Origin: Streptomyces griseomycini
Lineage (GTDB): Bacteria; Actinomycetota; Actinomycetes; Streptomycetales; Streptomycetaceae
DNA: 64,000 nucleotides
NCBI RefSeq assembly: GCF_014203535.1
Contig: NZ_JACHJI010000001.1
Location: 806,001-870,000 of the forward strand
Direction: 5' to 3'
The notes under the pieces are model-generated. The model was given only the letters and a program-made list of their open reading frames with translations, was not told the DNA's origin and made no database searches. Shown piece after piece: positions 18,320-28,272 of the stretch (position 1 is the stretch's first letter; every line of letters starts with the position of its first letter). The translations under genes and the position numbers were made by a program.

Positions 18320-18469
18320 ATGCCGGACCGACAGGAACAGGAAGGAGAGCGCCGCCCCGAGCGAGTCAAGCGCACGTGGGGAGAGCGGGTGGCCCTGGCC
18401 CTCCCGCTGATCAACCTCCTCGTCGCGATCCACAAGATCGTCGACGAGTGGGTTCTGCCTTTCGTGTGA
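18320..18469 (+). CDS. Small hypothetical protein (49 aa)
   Basis: This short ORF encodes a 49-residue protein with a highly charged N-terminal half (PDRQEQEGERRPERVKRTWG) and a hydrophobic C-terminal half (VALALPLINLLVAIHK, ending in LPFV). The layout is that of a small tail-anchored or amphipathic membrane peptide. AGGAG lies 10 bases before the ATG. Codon third positions are GC-rich like the neighbouring real genes. It stands alone between two minus-strand operons. The function is unknown and the call rests on composition and the ribosome binding site. Confidence 0.5.
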   Translation: MPDRQEQEGERRPERVKRTWGERVALALPLINLLVAIHKIVDEWVLPFV

Positions 18470-18669
18470 CAGCAGTCAGCCCCGACCTGAAAGGCCGGGG
18501 CCGAGAGCGGCGGACGCCGTAGGAAGACGCTTCCGCTCCGAGTTTCCCTGGCAGGCGGCCCGGAGCGGTGGCGTCGTAGCGCACCGTAAGCCCATTCTGC
18601 CGCCGCGCCACGGCATTGGCGAGGGGCAGTCAGGCCAATTCGGCGTGCGCCGGAGCGCGCACGCGTGCG

Positions 18670-19029
18670 TCACGCCCGGTCGAGCCGCAGCCGTTCGGCG
18701 CGCGGCAGGCCGGCCACGACCAGGTCGTAGGAGTCCTCGACCAGTTCCCGGACCAGGCGGTCCGGGAGGTCGCCGTCCGCCGTCACCGTGTTCCAGTGGC
18801 GCTTGTTCATGTGCCAGCCGGGGACGATCAGGTCCGGGTGGTCGGCGCGGAGCCGGATCGCGTCCTCGGGGTCGCACTTGAGGTTGACCTTCAGGGGCCG
18901 CGCGTCCAGGTTCGTCAGCGCGAAGAGCTTGCCCCGCACCTTGAAGACCGAAATCTCCGGGCCGAAGGGGAAGTCCTCCACCGCCGCGTCGAAGGAGAGG
19001 CAGAGGGCGCGCAGTTCCTCGGGGGTCAC
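18670..19029 (-). CDS. MmcQ/YjbR family protein
   Basis: This 119-residue protein has the CyaY-like fold family MmcQ/YjbR. The signatures are FPFGPEISVFKVRGKLFAL, LKVNLKCDPEDA and the C-terminal HWNTVTADGDLPDRLVRELVEDSYDLV. It is described as a DNA-binding-like family of unknown role. The GTG start overlaps the TGA of the CBS/CorC gene, so it is translated as the last gene of the phoH-ybeY-CorC operon. The substrate is unknown. Confidence 0.9.
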   Translation of the reverse strand: MTPEELRALCLSFDAAVEDFPFGPEISVFKVRGKLFALTNLDARPLKVNLKCDPEDAIRLRADHPDLIVPGWHMNKRHWNTVTADGDLPDRLVRELVEDSYDLVVAGLPRAERLRLDRA

Positions 19030-20336
19030 TCCGGCTCCGCCTCCTCCTCGGCGGGCGGGTCCTCCGGGGCCACCGGCTCCACCAGCACGGTGACGATCTT
19101 GTTCCGGCGTCCGGCCGCGGCCTCCGCGGTCAGGCGCAGGGCACGGGCGTCGGGAAGTTCGACCACGGACGACGCGCCGGCGATCGGCACCCGGCCGAGC
19201 TGCTTGGCGAGCAGTCCGCCGACGGTCTCCACGTCCTCGTCGTCGAACGCCTCCAGGCCGTACAGCTCGCCGAGGTCGCCGATGTCGAGGCGGGCGGTGA
19301 CCCGGTAGCGGTCCTCGCCCAGCTTCTCCACCGGCGGCAGTTCGCGGTCGTACTCGTCGGTGATCTCGCCGACGATCTCCTCGAGGATGTCCTCGATGGT
19401 GACGATGCCGGCGGTGCCGCCGTACTCGTCGACGGCGACGGCGACGTGGTTGCGCTGCTTCTGCATCTCGCGCAGCAGGTCGCCCGCGTTCTTGGTGTCG
19501 GGCACGAAGAACGCGGGCCGCATCGCCGTGGACACCAGCTCGCTCTCGGCGTCCCGGCTGATGTGCGTCTTGCGGGCCAGGTCCTTGAGGTAGACGATCC
19601 CGACGATGTCGTCCTCGCTCTCGCCGGTCACCGGTATCCGGGAGAAACCGGAGCGCAGGGCGAGGGTGAGTGCCTGGCGGATGGTCTTGTACCGCTCGAT
19701 CACCACCAGGTCGGTGCGCGGGACCATGACCTCGCGGACGAGGGTGTCGCCCAGCTCGAAGACCGAGTGCACCATGCGGCGCTCCTCGTCCTCGATCAGC
19801 GACTCCGCCTCCGCGAGGTCGACCAGCGCGCGCAGTTCCGCCTCGGAGGCGAAGGGGCCGTGCCGGAAGCCCTTGCCGGGGGTGAGCGCGTTGCCGATGA
19901 GGATGAGCAGCGACGGGATCGGGCCCATGATCCTCGCCAGCGGCACCAGGACGTACGCGGCGGCCGTGGCCGTGTTCAGCGGGTGCTGACGGCCGATGGT
20001 GCGCGGCGAGACGCCGACGGCGACGTACGAGACGAGGACCATGACCGCGATGGCGATCAGCAGCGCCTCGGCGGTCCCGTCGAACTCGCGCAGGCAGCCG
20101 TGGACGACCAGCGCGGCGGCGGCCATCTCGCAGGCGACGCGGACCAGCAGCGCCACGTTGAGGTAGCGGGTCGGGTCGGCGGAGATCTGCGCGAGCCGGG
20201 CGCCGCCCCGGCGGCCGGAGCGCACGGCCTCCTCGGCGCGGAAGCTGGACACGCGGGCGATGCCCGCCTCCGCGCAGGCGGCGAGCCAGGCGACGACGAC
20301 CAGGGCGATCGCGCCGAGGACGAGCCCGGGGCTCAT
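19026..20336 (-). CDS. CNNM/CorC-type hemolysin-family transporter with CBS pair
   Basis: This 436-residue membrane protein starts with a DUF21/CNNM domain of about four hydrophobic segments (about residues 3-22, 62-80, 93-110 and 128-147). Two CBS motifs follow (about 205-330), with [18 protein letters not shown] and [24 protein letters not shown]. The C-terminal CorC/HlyC domain with EYDRELPP is followed by a small acidic tail. Proteins of this family export Mg2+ or Co2+ or regulate their homeostasis; the name hemolysin is historical. ATG 20336 overlaps the ybeY stop codon (ATGA), placing it third in the phoH-ybeY operon. Confidence 0.93.
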   Translation of the reverse strand: MSPGLVLGAIALVVVAWLAACAEAGIARVSSFRAEEAVRSGRRGGARLAQISADPTRYLNVALLVRVACEMAAAALVVHGCLREFDGTAEALLIAIAVMVLVSYVAVGVSPRTIGRQHPLNTATAAAYVLVPLARIMGPIPSLLILIGNALTPGKGFRHGPFASEAELRALVDLAEAESLIEDEERRMVHSVFELGDTLVREVMVPRTDLVVIERYKTIRQALTLALRSGFSRIPVTGESEDDIVGIVYLKDLARKTHISRDAESELVSTAMRPAFFVPDTKNAGDLLREMQKQRNHVAVAVDEYGGTAGIVTIEDILEEIVGEITDEYDRELPPVEKLGEDRYRVTARLDIGDLGELYGLEAFDDEDVETVGGLLAKQLGRVPIAGASSVVELPDARALRLTAEAAAGRRNKIVTVLVEPVAPEDPPAEEEAEPE

Positions 20337-20830
20337 GAGACGGTCGGGGCCGGGGACGGGCCGGTCAGGCCCCTCTCCGCGCGCCAGCCGTCCACGATGG
20401 CGGCCTGAAGGCCGAACATCTCGGCCTTCTCGTCCGGTTCCTCGTGGTCGTAGCCCAGCAGGTGCAGCACACCGTGAACGGTGAGCAGCTGGAGCTCCTC
20501 GTCCATGGTGTGCTGCGTCGGGGCCTCCCTGCCCTGCTTGGCGGCGACCTCGGGGCAGAGCACGATGTCGCCGAGCAGCCCCTGCGGCGGTTCGTCGTCG
20601 TCCTTGGACGGCGGTCGCAGCTCGTCCATCGGGAACGACATGACGTCCGTCGGCCCGGGCAGGTCCATCCACTGGATGTGCAGCTGCTCCATGGCGCCGG
20701 CGTCCACGACGATCACCGAGAGCTCGGAGAGCGGGTGGATGCGCATGCGCGCGAGCGCGTAGCGGGCGATGTCGAGGATCGCCTGCTCGTCGACCTCGGT
20801 GCCGGACTCGTTGTTGACGTCGATCGACAT
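20333..20830 (-). CDS. ybeY: Endoribonuclease YbeY (rRNA maturation factor)
   Basis: YbeY is a zinc metallo-endoribonuclease needed for 16S rRNA 3' end maturation and ribosome quality control. The zinc motif [18 protein letters not shown] contains the three His ligands (HxxxHxxxxxH) at about residues 117-127. [10 protein letters not shown] at about 61-70 is the second conserved block. The length, 165 residues, is normal. It lies 12 bp after phoH and overlaps the downstream CorC gene, an arrangement conserved in many bacteria. Confidence 0.96.
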   Translation of the reverse strand: MSIDVNNESGTEVDEQAILDIARYALARMRIHPLSELSVIVVDAGAMEQLHIQWMDLPGPTDVMSFPMDELRPPSKDDDEPPQGLLGDIVLCPEVAAKQGREAPTQHTMDEELQLLTVHGVLHLLGYDHEEPDEKAEMFGLQAAIVDGWRAERGLTGPSPAPTVS

Positions 20831-20842
20831 CTGGTGCTCGGT

Positions 20843-21913
<1,071 letters not shown>

Positions 21914-22031
21914 GGGCCGGCGCTTAAGGCCTGCGGTTCCTCCTCGTCACGGCCGCGCAGCTGAGGGCGGCCTCGCGATTCCCAGGGTACGACGCATGGG
22001 TGACAAGCCCGTAGGACTTTTCACGGTGACG

Positions 22032-22052
22032 CCCCGGCCGACCCCGCCGGGG
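22032..22052 (-). terminator. Hairpin downstream of the PfkB-family kinase
   Basis: Perfect 7-bp arms CCCCGGC (22032-22038) and GCCGGGG (22046-22052) flank a 7-base loop, 43 bp after the kinase stop codon. There is no U-tract. Confidence 0.5.
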
Positions 22053-22094
22053 CCCGGGCGACCCCCGGCGGGGGCACGGGGGCGGAGCCCTCGT

Positions 22095-23270
22095 TCAGGC
22101 CGACCGGCGGAAGCCGATCGTCGGGACCGCCCGCCGCAGCGGCCAGGGCCGCACCAGCCCCTCCGGCACCAGGTCCGCCAGGAACCCGTACCGCCGCAGC
22201 GCCGCCGGGTCCTGCTCCTCGACCGACTGCACCCTGCGCCACCACGCCGCCACCTCGGTCCACCCCGGGGCCGACAGCGAGCCGCCGAACTCCTGGACGG
22301 AGAGCGCGGCGGTGAGGCCGGCGAAGGCGAGGCGGTCGGCCAGCGGCCAGCCGGCCAGGCTCCCGGTGACGAACCCGGCGACGAACACGTCCCCGGCGCC
22401 GGTCGGGTCGAGCGCCTCGACGTCGATGGCCGGCACCTCGGCGCTCTCCCCGGTGCGCCGGTCCACCGCGTACGCGCCCTCCGCGCCGAGGGTGACGACC
22501 GCCACCGGAACGTACTCGGTGAGGGCGTGCGCGGCGGCGCGGGGGCAGTCGGTGCCGGTGTAGCGCATGGCCTCCTCGGCGTTCGGCAGGAACGCCTCGC
22601 AGTGGCGCAGGTCGGGCAGCGCGGCCAGGTCCCACGCGCCGGTGTCGTCCCAGCCGACGTCGCCGAAGACACGGGTGCCCTGGCGCGCGGCCTGGGTGAT
22701 CCAGGGGGCGCTGCGGCCCGGAGTGAGGGAGGCGACGGCGGCACGCGCGCGCGGGGGGCAGTCGGGCGCGGGCTCCTCGGGGGGCGGTTCGTGGCCGTGG
22801 GAGACCATCGTCCGCTCGCCGTCGTAGGCCATGGAGACGGTGACCGGCGAGTGCCAGCCGGGCACGGTGCGCGACGGGGAGAGGTCGATGCCCTCGCCCT
22901 TTTCCAGGGCGTCCCAGCAGTACTCGCCGTAGTGGTCGTCGCCGAAGGCCGCCGCGAGGGAGGTGCGCAGGCCGAGGCGGGCCAGGGCGGTGGCCATGTT
23001 GGCGACGCCGCCGGGGCTCGACCCCATCCCGCGCGCCCAGGACTCGGTCCCGCGCACCGGGGCGGAGTCGAGCCCGGTGAAGACGATGTCGAGGAAGACG
23101 GTCCCGGTGAGGTAGACGTCCCAGGGAGGGTCGTGCGGTGTGCGCAGCACGGCCAGGGGGTCGACCTGGGCCGGGTGGTGCGATCCCTCGGTGAACGCCT
23201 TCCCGCCGGACCCGGCGGAGACGGTGGACGCGGTGGACGCGGTGGACGCGGTGGACGCGGTGGACGCCAT
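22095..23270 (-). CDS. PfkB-family carbohydrate kinase
   Basis: This ribokinase-like sugar kinase has about 391 residues. The N-terminal PfkB signature region is GSSPGGVANMATALARLG. The second signature, DPTGAGDVFVAGFVTG, carries the catalytic Asp and the anion hole. The first ~35 residues are an unstructured extension formed by five Ala-Ser-Thr repeats encoded by a 9-bp tandem repeat. The ATG at 23270 directly precedes the repeat; a GTG at 23273 is equally placed behind AGGGAGCGCATC. It lies 120 bp after the glucarate dehydratase gene on the same strand and may belong to the same sugar-acid pathway. The sugar substrate is unknown. Confidence 0.88.
   Translation of the reverse strand: MASTASTASTASTASTVSAGSGGKAFTEGSHHPAQVDPLAVLRTPHDPPWDVYLTGTVFLDIVFTGLDSAPVRGTESWARGMGSSPGGVANMATALARLGLRTSLAAAFGDDHYGEYCWDALEKGEGIDLSPSRTVPGWHSPVTVSMAYDGERTMVSHGHEPPPEEPAPDCPPRARAAVASLTPGRSAPWITQAARQGTRVFGDVGWDDTGAWDLAALPDLRHCEAFLPNAEEAMRYTGTDCPRAAAHALTEYVPVAVVTLGAEGAYAVDRRTGESAEVPAIDVEALDPTGAGDVFVAGFVTGSLAGWPLADRLAFAGLTAALSVQEFGGSLSAPGWTEVAAWWRRVQSVEEQDPAALRRYGFLADLVPEGLVRPWPLRRAVPTIGFRRSA
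23223..23267. repeat. 9-bp tandem repeat (5 copies) in the kinase 5' end
   Basis: Five perfect copies of GGTGGACGC lie head to tail. On the coding strand each unit is read as Ala-Ser-Thr, so changes in copy number keep the frame. Confidence 0.9.
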
Positions 23271-23390
23271 CACGATGCGCTCCCTGACGTGGTGCGGATC
23301 AGGCCAGTGTGCCCTACGCCACCGACAATGTGACCCTTGTCACGTCAGGGCCGCGTCCCGCCCCGCGCCGGCCGCCCTCCCGCCGGGAGG

Positions 23391-24698
23391 TCACCAGCGC
23401 GGCACGGCCGGGGTGACCCACCCCGGGTCGGTGACGCGCATGGCCGCCGCGTCGTCGCGGTCCCGGAGGGAACCGTCGTCGTCGAGCCACCGCCGGTGCA
23501 GGGCCGCGAGCCGGTCGCGGTCGAGGGTGACGCCGAGGCCGGGGGCGTCGGGGACCCGCACGGTGCCGCCCTCGAAGGCGAGGCGCTCGGTGAGGACGTC
23601 CTCCGACTGCCAGGGGTAGTGGGAGTCGCAGGCGTGGTGGAGGTCGGGGACGGTGGCCGCCACGTGGGTCATCGCGGCGAGGCTGATCCCGAGGTGGGTG
23701 TTGGAGTGCATGGAGACGCCCACGCCGAAGGTGCGGCAGACGGCGGCGAGGTGCTGGGTGTTGCGCAGCCCGCCCCAGTAGTGGTGGTCGGAGAGGACGA
23801 CCTGGACGGCGTTCCGGGTGAAGGCCTCCTTGATCTCGGCGAACGTCGTCACGCACATGTTGGTGGCGAGCGGCACGGAGGTCCGGGCGGCGACCTCGGC
23901 CATGGCGGGGGTGCCGAGGGCGGGGTCCTCCAGGTACTCGAGGACGTCCCCGAGCTCCCCGGCCACCTCCAGTGACGTCTCCACGGACCAGGCGCCGTTG
24001 GGGTCGAGGCGCAGGGGGTGCCCGGGGAACGCGGCGGCGAGGGCGCGGACGGCCGCGATCTCCTCGTCCGGCGGGAAGACGCCGCCCTTGAGCTTGAAGG
24101 AGGTGAAGCCGTACCGCTCCTGGAAGGTCCGGGCCTGCGCGACGATGCCCGCCGGGTCGAGGGCGGCGCCCCAGTCGTCCCGCTCCGCCGCCACGCCGTC
24201 GGGGTGGGCGGCGTACTTGTAGAAGAGGTAGGCGCTGTACTCGACGGCGTCGCGCACCTTGCCGCCGAGCAGGGCGTGCACGGGCAGGCCGAGGGACTTG
24301 CCGAGGGCGTCCAGGCAGGCGACCTCGAGGGCGGAGAGCACGGACAGGCGCAGCTTGTCGGCCGTCTGCACGCCGCGCAGCCCGCCGACGTCGACCTGGC
24401 CAAGGACGCGGGAGGCGTCGACGGCGACCCGGTCCGCGTCGGTGAACAGGCGGTTCAGGTCGCCGACCGGGCGGCCGACCAGGGTGTCCGCGAGGGGGCG
24501 GGCCAGTTCCAGGTACTTGGTGTCGCCGTAGGTCTCGCCCAGTCCGGTGGTGCCGTCGGCGGTCACCACCTCGACGATCAGGCGGGGGGTGTAGGGCTGG
24601 TGGACGCCCTGGGTGTTGAGCAGGGGCGGGTCGGCGACGAGGACCGGCGTCAGCCGGACCTCCGTCACGGTCAGGTCGCGGGACGTCGGTGCGGTCAC
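23391..24698 (-). CDS. Glucarate dehydratase
   Basis: This 435-residue enolase-superfamily enzyme dehydrates D-glucarate to 5-dehydro-4-deoxyglucarate. The N-terminal capping domain includes GLGETYGDTKYLELARPLAD. The barrel has FKLKGGVF (the KxK general base), LRLDPNGAWS, EYLEDPALG and NMCVT for metal binding. SDHHYWGGL carries the catalytic His of the glucarate/mannonate group. The GTG start at 24698 overlaps the stop of the KDG dehydratase gene (GTGA), so the two successive pathway enzymes are translationally coupled. Both genes probably answer to the divergent IclR regulator. Confidence 0.95.
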   Translation of the reverse strand: MTAPTSRDLTVTEVRLTPVLVADPPLLNTQGVHQPYTPRLIVEVVTADGTTGLGETYGDTKYLELARPLADTLVGRPVGDLNRLFTDADRVAVDASRVLGQVDVGGLRGVQTADKLRLSVLSALEVACLDALGKSLGLPVHALLGGKVRDAVEYSAYLFYKYAAHPDGVAAERDDWGAALDPAGIVAQARTFQERYGFTSFKLKGGVFPPDEEIAAVRALAAAFPGHPLRLDPNGAWSVETSLEVAGELGDVLEYLEDPALGTPAMAEVAARTSVPLATNMCVTTFAEIKEAFTRNAVQVVLSDHHYWGGLRNTQHLAAVCRTFGVGVSMHSNTHLGISLAAMTHVAATVPDLHHACDSHYPWQSEDVLTERLAFEGGTVRVPDAPGLGVTLDRDRLAALHRRWLDDDGSLRDRDDAAAMRVTDPGWVTPAVPRW

Positions 24699-25651
24699 AG
24701 GGCGGCTCCCACGAGGTCGAGTCCGGCGGCGAGCACGGCTCTCAGGTCGGCCAGGTCGGCGGCCGAGGGGTCGGTGAGCGGGGCGCGCACGGGACCGACG
24801 GGGTGTCCGCGCAGCCGGGCCGCCGCCTTCACCAGCGACACCGCGTACCCGGGGACGCGGTCGCGCAGTTCGACGAACGGGACGTAGAAGCCGCGCAGCA
24901 GCTTGTCGACGGTGCCCGCGTCGCCGTCGCGCAGGGCGGCGAAGAAGGCGTTCGCGATCTCGGGCGCGAAGGCGTGGACGGCGGAGGAGTAGGCGGGGAC
25001 GCCGACGGTGGCGTAGGCGCGGGCCTGGATCTCGGCGGTGGCGGCGCCGTTGAAGAAGAGGAAGTCGTCGGGCGCGGCGAGGGTGAGGCGCTGCAGGCGG
25101 TCGAGGTCGCCGTGGCCGTCCTTGAGGCCGATGACGTTCGGCAGGGCGGCCACGCGCCGGAGGGAGTCGGCGGTGTAGGCGACCTGGCCGCGCTGGTAGG
25201 TGATCAGCGGGAGCCGGGTGCGGGCGGCGATGCGCTCCAGCTGGGCGACGAGACCGTCCTGCGGGGCGGCGACGAGGTAGTGCGGCAGGACGAGCAGGGC
25301 GTCGGCGCCGGCGTCCTCCGCGATGCGCGCGAACCGGGCGGCCTGTGCCCAGCCGTAGCCGGTGCCGGCGACGACGGGCACCCGGCCCGCGCTCCCCTCG
25401 ACGGCGACGGTGACGACCTGCCGGTACTCGTCCTCGTCCAGCGAGAAGAACTCGCCGGTGCCGCAGGCGGGGAAGACGGCGCCCGGGGCGGCGGCGAGCC
25501 GGCCGGCGACGTGGGCGCGGCAGCCGTCCGGGTCGAGGGAGCCGTCGTCGTGGAAGGCGGTGAGGGGGAAGGACAGCACCCCGTTCGCCATCCCGTCCTC
25601 CAGGCGCCGTGCCACGGCGGCCGTACCGCTCGGGTCCGTATCGGGACTCAC
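24695..25651 (-). CDS. 5-dehydro-4-deoxyglucarate dehydratase
   Basis: This 318-residue class I aldolase-type enzyme (DapA superfamily) converts 5-dehydro-4-deoxyglucarate to 2,5-dioxopentanoate with loss of CO2 and water. Evidence is the N-terminal GVLSFPLTAFHDDGSLD and ACGTGEFFSLDEDEY. The catalytic Tyr lies in LITYQRGQVAY and the Schiff-base Lys in NVIGLKDGHGD. The GTG at 25651 is preceded by a GGGGAGATGAGCAAGG leader. It heads the glucarate operon, divergent from the IclR gene. The next enzyme of the route, the semialdehyde dehydrogenase, is not in this window. Confidence 0.93.
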   Translation of the reverse strand: MSPDTDPSGTAAVARRLEDGMANGVLSFPLTAFHDDGSLDPDGCRAHVAGRLAAAPGAVFPACGTGEFFSLDEDEYRQVVTVAVEGSAGRVPVVAGTGYGWAQAARFARIAEDAGADALLVLPHYLVAAPQDGLVAQLERIAARTRLPLITYQRGQVAYTADSLRRVAALPNVIGLKDGHGDLDRLQRLTLAAPDDFLFFNGAATAEIQARAYATVGVPAYSSAVHAFAPEIANAFFAALRDGDAGTVDKLLRGFYVPFVELRDRVPGYAVSLVKAAARLRGHPVGPVRAPLTDPSAADLADLRAVLAAGLDLVGAAL

Positions 25652-25677
25652 CCTTGCTCATCTCCCCATGTAGACGA

Positions 25678-25697
25678 CATCCATGTATGAGGATGGA
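25678..25697. promoter_or_regulatory. Candidate IclR operator between the glucarate operon and its regulator
   Basis: Interleaved inverted repeats CATCC-N8-GGATG (25678-25695) and TCCAT-N8-ATGGA (25680-25697) lie in the 116-bp divergent region. CCATGTA also occurs twice (from 25667 and 25681). The position, about 30-45 bp upstream of the KDG dehydratase start, suits a repressor site. Confidence 0.4.
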
Positions 25698-25755
25698 GGT
25701 TAGATACGCGAACGGGAGCCGTCAATGGCCCGGCCTCCGCCTCCCCGCGCCGGAC

Positions 25756-25761
25756 TACGAT
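25756..25761 (+). promoter_or_regulatory. -10 element for a leaderless IclR transcript
   Basis: TACGAT matches the Streptomyces -10 pattern TAnnnT and ends 6 bases before the ATG at 25768, while no ribosome binding site is present. Confidence 0.4.
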
Positions 25762-25767
25762 CGGCGC

Positions 25768-26562
25768 ATGCCGGAGACAGGAGGCCCGACAGGCGGCGTA
25801 CGCGAGGTGAAGTCGGCGGCGCGGACGGTGGAGCTGCTGGAACTGCTCGCCGCGCGCGGTGACCGCCCGGCCCGCCTCCAGGAGCTGGCGGACGAGCTCG
25901 GCGTGCCGCGCAGCTCGATGTACGCGCTGCTGCAGACCCTGATCTCGCGCGGCTGGGTCCGCACCGACGTCACCGGCTCGCTGTACGGCATCGGCATCCA
26001 CGCCCTGCTCACCGGCACCGGCTACCTCGACTCCGATCCGCGGGTGCGGGCCGTGCGCCCGTACCTCGACGAGGCGTCCGAGGCGCTGGGCGAGACGATC
26101 CACATGGGGCGGCTGGACGGCCACGACGTGGCGTACCTGGCGACGCGCGAGTCGCACGAGTACCTGCGGACCCTCAGCCGCGTGGGACGGCGGCTGCCGG
26201 CGCACGCGGGCGCGCTCGGCAAGGCGCTGCTGGCCGAGCGCCCGGACGGGGAGCTGCCCGAGGGCCCGTACGAGGCGCTGACCCCGAACACCCACACCTC
26301 ACGGGAGTCGCTGGCGGCCGATCTGGCCCGGGTGCGGGCGCGCGGCTACTCGGTGGACCGGGAGGAGGGGGTGACCGGGATCGTCGGCTTCGGCTTCGCC
26401 CTGCGGTACGACACCCCCGCGCAGGACGCCATCAGCTGCTCGGTGCCGGTGGGCCGGCTGACGCCGGAGCACGAGGAGCGGATCGTCGCCGTGATGCGGG
26501 AGATCCGGACGAAGGCGGAGACGACGGTTCCCGCAGGTGGCGGGGCGGTTCACTGGCGGTAG
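25768..26562 (+). CDS. IclR family transcriptional regulator
   Basis: This 264-residue regulator has an N-terminal winged HTH, ARLQELADELGVPRSSMYALLQTLISRGWV (about residues 33-62), of the IclR type. The C-terminal effector domain contains GETIHMGRLDGHDVAYL, LPAHAGALGKALLAERP and GFGFALRYD. It is divergent from the glucarate/KDG dehydratase operon with a shared 116-bp promoter region, so it most likely regulates that operon in response to a sugar acid. ATG 25768 lacks a ribosome binding site, but TACGAT 6 bases upstream supports a leaderless mRNA. An upstream ATG near 25687 in the same frame is less likely. Confidence 0.93.
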   Translation: MPETGGPTGGVREVKSAARTVELLELLAARGDRPARLQELADELGVPRSSMYALLQTLISRGWVRTDVTGSLYGIGIHALLTGTGYLDSDPRVRAVRPYLDEASEALGETIHMGRLDGHDVAYLATRESHEYLRTLSRVGRRLPAHAGALGKALLAERPDGELPEGPYEALTPNTHTSRESLAADLARVRARGYSVDREEGVTGIVGFGFALRYDTPAQDAISCSVPVGRLTPEHEERIVAVMREIRTKAETTVPAGGGAVHWR

Positions 26563-26739
26563 CGCATGCGGCTACCCAGCCTTCGAAGGACGCAAACACA
26601 AGAGTGATCCAGATCACACCTGGCGCCCTCCCGCATTTCTCCCCCCGCTTGATACAAATTGCCCGCGCGTTCCTGTCCGTCGACGGTCGTCGCTCCCCCT
26701 CTTCTCGCACCGTCCCTTCCGCACGCCCCGGGAACGCCC

Positions 26740-28122
26740 GTGTTCGCCCCTCGCACCACTCCCTGGCCCCTCGTCGCCCTTTTCACGGCCGGGTACCTCG
26801 CCCCGTACCTGCTGCCGACCACCGTCGGCCGGCTGGAACGCGGCCTCGGTCTCTCGGCGACCCAGGCGGGAGCCGTCGGCAGCGCGCTGCTGCTGAGCTC
26901 GGCGACCGCCGGGTTCCTGCTGGCCTCCCGGGTGGAACGGGCGGGGGCGCGGCCCCTGGCCCGGCTCGGGCTCGTGCTGGCCGTCCTCGGCTACGGCACC
27001 GCCGCGCTCACCACCGCCGTGCCGGCCGTCGTCGCCGGTGCGGTGGTCGGCGGCCTCGGCTCGGGTACGGCCACGACCGTCGCCGCCACCCGGATCGCCG
27101 CGTTGGGGGCGCCCCCCGCTCGAGCGGAGCCGAGAGCTTGGGGGAGTGATCCGCACCGCGCCTCCACGCTCGGCCTGCTCAGCGTCTCCGCACTGGCGGG
27201 CGTGGTGTACCTGACGGTCCCGCGCCTTCCGGGGCACGGCCTCACCCTGGCCGCCGTCGCCCTCACGGCGCTGGCCGTGTGGCCGCTGACCTCCCGCCTG
27301 CCCGCCGGCACCCCCGGACCGCGGCGCGCGGACACCGGTACGGACGCCGGCACCGGCACGGCCCGTCTCCCGCACCGGCGTTCGGGGCTCGTCCTGGCCG
27401 GCGCCATGGTGTTCTGGTCGCTCGCCCAGAACGCGCTGTGGGGTGTGAGCGGCCGGATCGGCGTCACGCAGGCGCACCTCACCGAGCCGACCGTCGGCGT
27501 CGTCTTCGCCGTGGCGCTGGGCGCCGGGCTGCTGGGCGTGGTGGCGGCGGGCGCACTGGGGTCGCGGCTGGGACGGGCGCTGCCCATCGGCGGCGGCACC
27601 GTCCTCATCGCCGGCTGCATCGCGCTCAGCGCCTCCGCGACCGGGCTGGGGAGCTTCGCGGCCGGGGAGATCGCCTGGAACACGGTCTACCCGGTGGTGC
27701 TGTCGTACCTGATCGGGCTCGCGGCCTCGCTGGACCCGCGCGGGCGCTGGGCCGTGCTGGTCGGGTCGGCGTCCTCGCTGGGCACCGCCGCCGGGCCGCT
27801 GACCGGCAGTGTGCTCTCCGCGCAGGCCGGGTTCCCCGTCATGGGCGCGGTGCTGGGCGCCGGGCTGCTGCTGGTCGCGCTGCCGATGACGGCCGTCGCC
27901 CTGCACACCGGCGGACGTCCGCTGCTGCCGGGCGCGGTCCGGCGCCGCGGCGGCCACCCGGCCGCCGTGGTCGCCGCCGCCCCGGGCACGCCGACGGGCA
28001 CGGTGCCCGAGGTCGGCGCCCCGGAGCAGCCGGTCGTGGAGATCCCGGTGGACGGCACCCCCGTCCCCGCCCGGCGCGCCTACGACACGGCGGCGGCGAC
28101 CCGGGCACCGGGAACGCGCTGA
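26740..28122 (+). CDS. MFS transporter
   Basis: This protein of ~460 residues has about 12 hydrophobic segments and the loop pattern of the major facilitator superfamily. A soluble Arg/Thr-rich loop separates the two halves (about residues 195-220), and the C-terminal tail is Pro-rich. The start is uncertain: GTG 26740 precedes the first membrane segment (LVALFTAGYLAPYLL), but the frame is open to 26659. An in-frame insertion reading PPARAEPRAWG (about residues 125-135) lies between two membrane segments and comes from a dispersed hairpin repeat. The substrate is unknown. The gene follows the IclR gene on the same strand by 177 bp and could serve the sugar-acid pathway. Confidence 0.82.
   Translation: MFAPRTTPWPLVALFTAGYLAPYLLPTTVGRLERGLGLSATQAGAVGSALLLSSATAGFLLASRVERAGARPLARLGLVLAVLGYGTAALTTAVPAVVAGAVVGGLGSGTATTVAATRIAALGAPPARAEPRAWGSDPHRASTLGLLSVSALAGVVYLTVPRLPGHGLTLAAVALTALAVWPLTSRLPAGTPGPRRADTGTDAGTGTARLPHRRSGLVLAGAMVFWSLAQNALWGVSGRIGVTQAHLTEPTVGVVFAVALGAGLLGVVAAGALGSRLGRALPIGGGTVLIAGCIALSASATGLGSFAAGEIAWNTVYPVVLSYLIGLAASLDPRGRWAVLVGSASSLGTAAGPLTGSVLSAQAGFPVMGAVLGAGLLLVALPMTAVALHTGGRPLLPGAVRRRGGHPAAVVAAAPGTPTGTVPEVGAPEQPVVEIPVDGTPVPARRAYDTAAATRAPGTR
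27106..27146 (+). repeat. Dispersed hairpin repeat inside the MFS gene (copy 1)
   Basis: The core GCTCGAGCGGAGCCGAGAGC lies between C5 and G5 runs, which can pair. The same element occurs in the tricorn-type gene at 33202-33245, in the same orientation and frame relative to the coding strand. Both are translated as PPxRAEPRxWG. Confidence 0.85.
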
Positions 28123-28272
28123 GCCCGCGCGGCCGACGGCCCGCAGCCGGTACGGCGCGCCGGCGGACGACGGCCCGCTGCCCGGCACCGGAGGCGCGCC
28201 GGACGGCGGACCCGGGTGAGGCGGCCGGTTGCCGCCCCGGCCGGGGACCGACGGCCCTCCGGGGTCCGGGGG

